DNA of 11,596 nt from Nitrospinota bacterium (GTDB taxonomy: Bacteria; UBA8248): assembly GCA_003506735.1 (NCBI GenBank), contig DNYS01000085.1:1-11596 (forward strand), written 5' to 3'. The notes beneath the pieces were generated by a model. The model ran no database searches. It saw nothing but the letters and a program-made list of their open reading frames with translations, and was not told the origin of the DNA. Positions 5,619 to 11,596 of this stretch are shown in pieces (the first letter of the stretch is position 1; every line of letters starts with the position of its first letter). Both the position numbers and the translations under genes were made by a program.

Positions 5619-6641
5619 ATGCTTTTACAAAATGAGGGCCGGCGAATCGCCATTGTGGTGGGCGTGTTCGCGGTTCTGGCGGCGGTCACGCCGTTTCTGG
5701 ATTTATTTCTCCAGTCCCTCGTGACCGAAATCCTCGTATTCGGAATCCTGGCGATGAGCCTGGACATTCTTCTCGGCTACACCGGCCTGGCCTCGCTGGG
5801 CCACGCGGCCTATTTCGGGGTGGCCTCCTACGCCACCGCCATCGTCATGACCAAGACGAGCTGGACCTGGACCTACGCCCTCTATACCTGGTCGAGCTCG
5901 GCGGGCCTGGGGATTTTTTACCTGTTTCTAATCGGCATCCTGGTGGCGCTCGCCTTTTCGGCCCTTTTCGGACTCCTGGCCATCCGGGCCAAGGATGTCT
6001 ATTTCCTGATGATCACGCTTTCGCTCGCCATGATCGTCTGGGGTCTGGCCTACCGCTGGAGCGCGGTGACCGAGGGAGACAACGGAATCATCGTGCCAGG
6101 GCGCCCCTCCTTCCTCGGGATTTCCATCATGGAGGGGCTGCCCTTCTTCTACTTCACGCTGGCCGTGTTTTCGATATGCCTCGGACTCTTATATCTCATC
6201 GTTCAAAGCCCGTTCGGCCGCACCCTCGTGGGCATCCGCGAGCGCGAGGAGCGCATGGAGATGCTGGGCTACAACATCTGGCTGCACAAATACCTGGCCT
6301 TCATCATCGCCGGCACCTTCAGCGGCATCGCGGGCGTCATGTGGACCCTGTACAATCTTTTCGTCAGCCCGCCGGACGTGGAACTCATCACCTCGGCGGA
6401 GGCGCTGTTCATGGTCGCCCTCGGGGGCCCGGCAACGCTTATCGGGCCCGTCATCGGGGCGGCCATCATCCGGTCCCTCCAGCAGTTTGTCAGTATCTAT
6501 GTGGAGCGCTGGCCGCTTATACTGGGGTCGATCTACATCATCACCATCATATTAAGCCGTCTTTACGGGGTGGACGGCATACTCGGATTCCTCGGTAAAT
6601 TTCGCGGCACTTCCGCCACGGCCAAAACTTCCAAAAACTAG
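5619..6641 (+). CDS. livM: Branched-chain-amino-acid-type ABC transporter permease (LivM-like)
   Basis: The second inner-membrane permease of the importer, 340 residues, the usual LivM size. It shows the LivM hallmark GYTGLASLGHAAYFGVASY (53-71), a long run of hydrophobic segments, the loop FGRTLVGIREREERMEMLGYN (199-219) expected to dock on an ATPase, and the GGPATLIGPVIGAAI block (269-283) near the C-terminus. The last dozen residues are hydrophilic (Thr, Ser, Lys) and probably cytoplasmic. The gene starts six bases after the stop of the LivH-like gene, so the two are almost certainly co-transcribed and made in equal amounts. The start ATG is preceded by a GGAAAGG stretch inside the end of the upstream gene. 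Confidence 0.92.
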   Translation: MLLQNEGRRIAIVVGVFAVLAAVTPFLDLFLQSLVTEILVFGILAMSLDILLGYTGLASLGHAAYFGVASYATAIVMTKTSWTWTYALYTWSSSAGLGIFYLFLIGILVALAFSALFGLLAIRAKDVYFLMITLSLAMIVWGLAYRWSAVTEGDNGIIVPGRPSFLGISIMEGLPFFYFTLAVFSICLGLLYLIVQSPFGRTLVGIREREERMEMLGYNIWLHKYLAFIIAGTFSGIAGVMWTLYNLFVSPPDVELITSAEALFMVALGGPATLIGPVIGAAIIRSLQQFVSIYVERWPLILGSIYIITIILSRLYGVDGILGFLGKFRGTSATAKTSKN

Positions 6642-6687
6642 ACGGCCGCGGCTTTCACCATTCTCGAAGCAAGGGGGAGGAGTTGAA

Positions 6688-7944
6688 ATGAAAAGAAAAT
6701 GCTTGGCTATTTTCGTATCCGCGGGGTTCGCCCTCGCGGCGGCGGCCGGTCCGGCGCAGGCCGCGAAGGAGATCCGCATCGGGTTCATCGCCCCGATGAC
6801 GGGTATCTTCGCCCAAATCGGCAAGGACATGAGCAACGGCTTCAAAATGTACCTTGCCCAGAACAATGGCATGATGGGTCCGGTCAAGGTGAAATTGATC
6901 CTCGAGGACTCGACCGGAAAGCCTTCGGTCAACCGCCAGAAGGCGATCAAGCTCATCCGGCGCGACAAGGTTCATCTGTTCGTGGGCGGCCTGCTGGCCA
7001 GCACGGGATACGCCCTCGGCGCCGTCGCCGACCGGTTCAAGACGCTCTACATCTCGCCGGTTCCGGCCGGAGACGACATGACCCAGCGGAAGCCTCCCAA
7101 GTACTTCATCCGGAGCGGGTTCACCTCCAGCCAGGGTAGCCATCCCCTCGCCGACTGGGCCTACGATCAGGGCTTCCGCCGGATCGTGGCCGTCGGACAG
7201 GATTACGCCTTCGGCTACGAGGTCATCGGAGGCTTCCAGCGCCAGTTCGAAAGGCGCGGCGGAAAGATCATCAAGAAAATCTGGGCCAAGCTGGGCACGA
7301 AGGATTTCGGGCCCTACCTCCCCCAGATTTCCAGGGACGCCGACGCCGTTATGGCCCTGATGGTGGGGCCCAGCTCTCTGGCCTTCCCCAAGCAGTTCCG
7401 GGCTGCAGGCTTCAAGATGCCCTTGCTCGGCGGAATAACGTCCGCGGATGAATTCATCCTTCCGTCGATGGGTGACGAGGCTATCGGTTATGTGACGGCA
7501 GGACAGTACAGTGCCGCGCTCGAGACCGAAAAGAACAATGCGTTCGTCAAGGAGTATCAGCAGCGCTACGGAAAGATGGCCTCCTACTACTCGGAGACCA
7601 CCTACACCACCGCGCTGTGGATCCACAAAACGCTCGAGAAGATCAACTGGAACCCGGACGACACGGCAGCCTTCATCCGGGAGTTCAAGAAGATCCGGAT
7701 CAACGCCGTGCGCGGGCCGCTCTACATTGGCTCACACGGCAACGTCGTCCAGAACATATACATAAGAAAGGTCCAGCGGGTTTCGGGCAATCGGCTCGGG
7801 CTGGGCGTAAGGTCCAATTCGCTCTGGAACAAGGTAATCCGGACATATCCGGCGGTGAGCCAGTTCTATAAAACGCCGGCCGAGGAATTTCTCAAGCAGC
7901 CCGTCTACAGCAAGAGCTATCCCGGCTGCAAATACTGCAAATAG
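6688..7944 (+). CDS. Periplasmic substrate-binding protein of the ABC importer (Peripla_BP_6/LivK type)
   Basis: A 418-residue receptor that captures the substrate in the periplasm and delivers it to the LivH/LivM pair. It has a Sec signal peptide: MKRK, a hydrophobic core, and likely cleavage after AQA at residue 25. The mature protein begins KEIRIGFIAPMTG, the standard first strand of the family, and contains TSSQGSHPLADW (147-157) and GTKDFGPYLPQI (203-214), typical of the type I fold. The only cysteines in the mature chain are Cys414 and Cys417 in the C-terminal CKYCK, probably a disulfide or metal-linked tail. The ribosome binding site GGGGGAGGAG (6673-6682) is the strongest in the window, and a 13-bp hairpin follows the gene, both consistent with high expression relative to its neighbours. 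The ligand is not evident; branched-chain amino acids, amides, aromatics and heterocycles are all known in this family. Confidence 0.9.
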   Translation: MKRKCLAIFVSAGFALAAAAGPAQAAKEIRIGFIAPMTGIFAQIGKDMSNGFKMYLAQNNGMMGPVKVKLILEDSTGKPSVNRQKAIKLIRRDKVHLFVGGLLASTGYALGAVADRFKTLYISPVPAGDDMTQRKPPKYFIRSGFTSSQGSHPLADWAYDQGFRRIVAVGQDYAFGYEVIGGFQRQFERRGGKIIKKIWAKLGTKDFGPYLPQISRDADAVMALMVGPSSLAFPKQFRAAGFKMPLLGGITSADEFILPSMGDEAIGYVTAGQYSAALETEKNNAFVKEYQQRYGKMASYYSETTYTTALWIHKTLEKINWNPDDTAAFIREFKKIRINAVRGPLYIGSHGNVVQNIYIRKVQRVSGNRLGLGVRSNSLWNKVIRTYPAVSQFYKTPAEEFLKQPVYSKSYPGCKYCK

Positions 7945-7957
7945 CGCTTTCCAAAAC

Positions 7958-7998
7958 CGCCCGCCGCCTGGAGTGAAATCCTCTTCAGGCGGCGGGCG
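7958..7998 (+). other. Strong intercistronic hairpin after the binding-protein gene
   Basis: CGCCCGCCGCCTG (7958-7970) and its exact complement (7986-7998) form a 13-bp, very GC-rich stem with a 15-base loop. The bases after it (TATTAGCG) are not a T-tract, so full termination is unlikely. Structures here in binding-protein operons, as after E. coli malE, protect the upstream mRNA and lower downstream expression. Confidence 0.65.
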
Positions 7999-8016
7999 TA
8001 TTAGCGCCTTCCTAGG

Positions 8017-8784
8017 ATGGAGAACGCCGGTTTGGCCGAAACGGACCTTTCGCTCGAACTTCAGGGCATCACAAAACAATTCGGAGGCCTCACCGCTGTC
8101 GATGACGTGACCCTTCGTCTCGGCCAGGGGGAGCGGCGGGGCATTCTCGGGCCGAACGGGGCGGGGAAAACCACCCTATTTCATCTCATCACGGGCGTGC
8201 TGCCCCCGACCTCGGGAAAGGTGATTCTGTTCGGGCAAGACGTTTCGGAATGGAACACCCACCGGCGCATCGCTCTGGGCATGTCGCGGACGTTTCAGAT
8301 CACGAGCCTGTTCCCCCGCCTGAGCCTGTTGGACAATGTACTCCTCGCGGTCCAGGGACTGCGGAAGATGAAAATGGTGATGTTCAAACCGCTTTCGAAA
8401 TTCCGGGGGGTTTACGAGAAAGCCGAGATGCTCCTGACCCAGGCGGGATTCTGGGAGTTGCGCGGCCAGGAGGTCCGCAACCTGTCTCACGGCGAGCAGC
8501 GCCAGCTCGAAATTGTTCTGGCCCTGGCGAGCGATCCCAAGGTGCTCCTCCTCGACGAGCCCTCGGCGGGCCTGGCCACCGGTGAGTCCCACGAGATGGC
8601 CGAATTCCTCAAATCGCTCGATTCGGAGATCGCCATCCTCATTATCGAACACGATCTGGACGTGATCTTCGAGGTGGCGACGCACATCTCCGTATTGCAC
8701 TACGGAAAACTGTTGACCGAAGGGCCGGCCGATCAGATTCGCAACGATCCGCAGGTTCAGGAAATTTACCTTGGGCAGGGATAA
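8017..8784 (+). CDS. livG: ABC transporter ATPase (LivG-like)
   Basis: One of two cytoplasmic ATPases that power the importer, 255 residues, the usual LivG size. Visible motifs are Walker A GPNGAGKTT (45-53), Q-loop Gln94 in RTFQIT, signature LSHGEQRQLEI (156-166), Walker B VLLLDEP (176-182) with catalytic Glu181, and switch His212 in IIEHDLD. The signature has His in place of the more common second Gly/Tyr position, within family variation. The C-terminal EIYLG motif (249-253) is typical of LivG/LivF. The start ATG at 8017 has only a weak ribosome binding site (AGG just upstream), and with the preceding hairpin this suggests a lower yield than the binding protein. It sits 72 bases after the binding-protein gene and three bases before the second ATPase gene. 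Confidence 0.92.
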   Translation: MENAGLAETDLSLELQGITKQFGGLTAVDDVTLRLGQGERRGILGPNGAGKTTLFHLITGVLPPTSGKVILFGQDVSEWNTHRRIALGMSRTFQITSLFPRLSLLDNVLLAVQGLRKMKMVMFKPLSKFRGVYEKAEMLLTQAGFWELRGQEVRNLSHGEQRQLEIVLALASDPKVLLLDEPSAGLATGESHEMAEFLKSLDSEIAILIIEHDLDVIFEVATHISVLHYGKLLTEGPADQIRNDPQVQEIYLGQG

Positions 8785-8787
8785 CCG

Positions 8788-9495
8788 GTGACCGCTCTAT
8801 TATCCGTTCAAGACATTCATACCTACTACGGGGACTCCTATGTCCTTCAGGGGCTGAGCCTGGAGGTCGAAAAAGGCGAGGCGCTCGGCATCCTCGGCCG
8901 GAACGGCATGGGAAAAACCACGCTGATCAATTCCATCATGGGATTCGTTCCCCCGCGGCGGGGAAAGATTTTCTTCTACGGCCAGGACATCACCGGCCGG
9001 ACCAGCTTCGAAATATCGGCGCTGGGCATCGGCCTTTGCCCCCAGGGCCGGCGGGTGTTCCCCACCCTGAGCGTCCGGGAAAACCTGGTCGTCGCCGAGC
9101 AGACGCATTCGAGCGACCGCTGGAACACCGGGAAGGTGTACGAGTTGTTTCCGAGCCTGGGTGAGCGCGCCGATCAGCGCGCGGGATCTCTTTCGGGGGG
9201 CGAGCAGCAGATGCTCGCCGTGGGGCGGGCGCTGATGACGAACCCGGAATGCCTGATTCTAGACGAACCATCCGAGGGGCTCGCCCCGCTCATCATTCAA
9301 AACCTGGGAACCGCCATCCGCGCCCTGAAGGACGAGGGCCTATCTATTATCCTGGTGGAGCAGAACGCCCCATTCGCCATCAAGACGGTGGACCGGGTGA
9401 GCGTCATCACCAAAGGGCAGGTTGTCCATGACTCCCTCCCCCAAGAGCTGTGGGAGAATGAGGAGATAAAAAAGACCCACCTCGGCATCGGGTAG
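8788..9495 (+). CDS. livF: ABC transporter ATPase (LivF-like)
   Basis: The second cytoplasmic ATPase of the importer, 235 residues, the normal LivF size. It shows Walker A GRNGMGKTT (37-45), Q-loop Gln86 in LCPQGRRVFPTLSV, signature LSGGEQQMLAVGRAL (135-149), Walker B LILDEPSEGLAP (156-167) with Glu160, and Gln192 in VEQN where most ABC ATPases have the switch His; this replacement is normal for LivF. It ends in the HLGIG tail usual for the family. The start is GTG at 8788, three bases after the TAA of the LivG-like gene; AGGGATAA overlapping that stop may serve as ribosome binding site, so translation is probably coupled. It is the last gene of the operon and converges on the molybdenum hydroxylase gene with only 33 bases between. 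Confidence 0.92.
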   Translation: MTALLSVQDIHTYYGDSYVLQGLSLEVEKGEALGILGRNGMGKTTLINSIMGFVPPRRGKIFFYGQDITGRTSFEISALGIGLCPQGRRVFPTLSVRENLVVAEQTHSSDRWNTGKVYELFPSLGERADQRAGSLSGGEQQMLAVGRALMTNPECLILDEPSEGLAPLIIQNLGTAIRALKDEGLSIILVEQNAPFAIKTVDRVSVITKGQVVHDSLPQELWENEEIKKTHLGIG

Positions 9496-9528
9496 CGCCC
9501 CTCCTTTCCGTCCCCCGTTCCGCTTTTT

Positions 9529-11596
9529 TTAATTTCCCCCGTTCGCCGCCTTGGCGATGGCCATGACCACCCGGTCGGGCGTAAGCGGGAGTTCCTGAAA
9601 ACGGATGCCGATAGCATCGCAGACCGCATTGGCGATCGCCGGCGCGGTCGGCACCGTCACCTGCTCTCCCACCCCCTTCGCCCCGTAGGGGCCGTTGGAA
9701 TAGGGCTCCTCGACGATGATGGTCTCCAGTACGTCGGGTACATCCTCCACCGTCGGAATCAGATAGCCGTGCATGTCGGGATTGTGCATCCGGCCATCCT
9801 TCTGGACGATTTCCTCCATCAGGCAAAAACCGAGGCCCATGTAAACGCCACCCTCGATCTGCTGGGCGACGCCCATCGGACTGATGGCCTTGCCGACATC
9901 GTGCGCGGCCCAGACCCCGGTCACTTCGATCTCGCCCGTGCCGGGATCGACGAGAACCTCGGCCACCTGGGTTCCGAATCCGTACACCTCGTAGGGATGC
10001 CCGAGGCCGGTTTCCTTGCAGGTCACCGAGGCGGGAGGGATATGGTCGGCCGCGCCGATTTGCTTGAGTTCGTCGGTGACGTAGGCGTCCGCGATTTGGG
10101 CCAGCGAGACTTTCGTCTCGGGATGCGCCTTCGACTGGATCACCCCTCCGGAGAGTTCGAGATCCTCCGCGTCCACTTCGAGCAGGCGGCCGCCCAAGCG
10201 GAGAAGCTCCTCGCGGGCCTTCAGGGAGGCGCGGTAGACGGCCATGCCGCCCTGCATCGTCACCCTTGAGCTCGAGCTGGTGCCGCCGAAGGGATCGATC
10301 GCCGTGTCCACGGCCCCCATTGAAAATTCGCTGAACGGAATGCCGAGCGCCTCGGCGGCAATCTGGCAGAGCACCGTCTTGCTTCCCTGGCCGAAATCGA
10401 CGACCCCGGCCGCCACCCGGATCTTTCCGTCCGAGGTGATGAAGAGATGCGCCTCGGCGGGAGAGTAAGCGTTTCCCGTCCCGTACAGGCAACTCGCCAC
10501 GCCGAACCCCCTGAGGCGCCCATCCGGCGCGCGGCGCGGAGAGCCGCCGCGGTTTTTCCACCCCGAGGCCGCCTCGGCCTTTTTCAGGGTTTCGAGCAGG
10601 CCCACGCTTTCATCGAGGCGCTGGTTCCAGGCCGTCCGCGAGCCTTGCTTGAGACCGTTGATGCGGCGCAGCTCGATGGGGTCGATCCCCAGGGCCTTGG
10701 CGATCTGATCCATCTGCTGCTCGCAGGCGAAATGGACCTGGGGGCAGCCGGGACCGCGCATCTGCCCGCCGTAGGGGTGATTGGTATGAACGATGTACAC
10801 ATCCACCTTGGCGTTTGGAACATCGTAGGGGCCGGAGGAGTGGTAGGTGGCCCGCTTGAAGGCCGGCGGCGAATTCCCCCCGCTCGCCGCGTAGGCGCCC
10901 TTATCGAGATAGATTTCGATCTCGACCGCCACAAGCCGGCCGTCCCGGGTCGCCCCCGATTTGTAGCGAATGATCGAGCTGTGGCGCTTGGCCGAGGCGA
11001 TCAGGCTCTCCTCGCGCGAGTAGGTCAGCTTGACCGGCCTGCCGGTGGCCCGGGCAAGAAGCGCAGCGCGCAGAGAAACGTCCAGGCTGGCCTCGTTTTT
11101 TCCGCCGAAGCCGCCTCCGGGCAGGGTTTGAATGAAGCGGACGGCGGATTCGCCCTTGAGGCCGAGCACCCGGGCCACGTTATTGCGAATCAGAAAGGGC
11201 TGCTGGGTCGAGCACCACACCTGATACGAGCCGCCCGGAAGCGGGGCCACGCATCCCGCCTCGACCTCCAAATAGAGATGATCGACCGGGGGCGTGCGGT
11301 ACTCGTTCTCGATAATGACATCGGCGGCCCGGAAGGCCTCCTCGATGTCTCCTTTTCGAATCTTGCCGTGGTTGAGGAGATTGCCCTCGGGCCAGATTTT
11401 AGGGGACCCCGCGCTCAGCGCTTCACGCGGATCGACGACCACCGGAAGCGGCTTGTAGGCCACCCGGATCAGGCGCAGCGCCTCGGCCGCCGCCTCGTGG
11501 GTCTCGGCCGCCACCAGGGCCAGGACATCGCCCATATAGAGAACCCGGTCGCGGACGATGAGGGGCGTCCCCCGCTTATGGGGCGTCTGACGGGGG
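9529..11596 (-). CDS. Xanthine dehydrogenase/aldehyde oxidase family, molybdenum-binding large subunit (partial)
   Basis: A molybdenum hydroxylase large subunit, running off the right edge. The family hydroxylates purines, N-heterocycles or aldehydes using water. Although an ATG occurs at 11535, the open frame continues to 11596 and encodes family-like residues before it (GTPLIVRDRVLYMGDVLALV), so the true start is outside the window; roughly 60-80 N-terminal residues are missing by comparison with usual lengths. Visible are the pterin-binding GGGFGGK (about 11098-11118), MRGPGCPQVHFACE in the place of the usual FRGFGGPQ segment, DFGQGSKTVLCQIAAEALG, and the catalytic GVGE with Glu at 9664-9666, followed by PTAPAIANAV. 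The CO dehydrogenase loop AYRCSFR is absent, so it is not a form I CO dehydrogenase. The iron-sulfur and FAD subunits are not in the window and may lie to the right. The substrate is unknown; the neighbouring amidohydrolase and importer favour an N-heterocycle. Confidence 0.88.
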   Translation of the reverse strand, partial: PRQTPHKRGTPLIVRDRVLYMGDVLALVAAETHEAAAEALRLIRVAYKPLPVVVDPREALSAGSPKIWPEGNLLNHGKIRKGDIEEAFRAADVIIENEYRTPPVDHLYLEVEAGCVAPLPGGSYQVWCSTQQPFLIRNNVARVLGLKGESAVRFIQTLPGGGFGGKNEASLDVSLRAALLARATGRPVKLTYSREESLIASAKRHSSIIRYKSGATRDGRLVAVEIEIYLDKGAYAASGGNSPPAFKRATYHSSGPYDVPNAKVDVYIVHTNHPYGGQMRGPGCPQVHFACEQQMDQIAKALGIDPIELRRINGLKQGSRTAWNQRLDESVGLLETLKKAEAASGWKNRGGSPRRAPDGRLRGFGVASCLYGTGNAYSPAEAHLFITSDGKIRVAAGVVDFGQGSKTVLCQIAAEALGIPFSEFSMGAVDTAIDPFGGTSSSSRVTMQGGMAVYRASLKAREELLRLGGRLLEVDAEDLELSGGVIQSKAHPETKVSLAQIADAYVTDELKQIGAADHIPPASVTCKETGLGHPYEVYGFGTQVAEVLVDPGTGEIEVTGVWAAHDVGKAISPMGVAQQIEGGVYMGLGFCLMEEIVQKDGRMHNPDMHGYLIPTVEDVPDVLETIIVEEPYSNGPYGAKGVGEQVTVPTAPAIANAVCDAIGIRFQELPLTPDRVVMAIAKAANGGN

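Noticed and set aside
9496-9530. Run of Ts at 9523-9530 as an intrinsic terminator of the transporter operon
   Set aside because: The pyrimidine-rich sequence before it cannot form a hairpin on either strand, so only a T-tract is present.

Overview
The window looks like a piece of a GC-rich genome of an uncultivated, probably Gram-negative bacterium. The evidence is GC-rich coding DNA, a periplasmic binding protein with a classical Sec signal peptide, and a complete branched-chain-amino-acid-type (HAAT) ABC transporter. I cannot name the taxon from sequence alone. The first ~850 bases are visibly AT-rich, and base composition changes abruptly there.

Layout. (1) 1-663, minus strand: a C5-cytosine DNA methyltransferase gene running off the left edge. 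It carries an in-frame TAG where the family normally has Trp and has altered residues after it, so it looks like a decaying gene. A good sigma70-like promoter precedes it. (2) 914-4187, minus strand: a three-gene set transcribed leftward, in the order amidohydrolase (cytosine-deaminase superfamily), a small exported Sel1-repeat protein, and a DUF1116 protein (E. coli AllG/YlbE family). The Sel1 gene has a TGA inside its signal peptide. (3) 4188-4514: a divergent control region with a candidate promoter, a 7-bp inverted repeat overlapping its -10 box, and a terminator-like hairpin upstream of the amidohydrolase start. (4) 4515-9495, plus strand: a tight five-gene transporter operon in the order permease, permease, binding protein, ATPase, ATPase, with a strong hairpin after the binding-protein gene. 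(5) 9529-11596, minus strand: the molybdenum-binding large subunit of a xanthine dehydrogenase/aldehyde oxidase family hydroxylase, convergent with the transporter and cut by the right edge.

How the genes may work together (inference). A HAAT-type importer, a molybdenum hydroxylase, a cytosine-deaminase-like amidohydrolase and a DUF1116 protein side by side suggest uptake and stepwise breakdown of a nitrogen heterocycle or related amide. The substrate cannot be read from the sequence. The amidohydrolase lacks two key residues of cytosine deaminase and so probably acts on something else.

Other points: none of the nine genes with an intact visible end stops with TGA, although TGA is usually common in GC-rich bacteria, and the one in-frame TGA lies in the Sel1 gene. 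No RNA genes, CRISPR arrays, insertion sequences or origins were seen.
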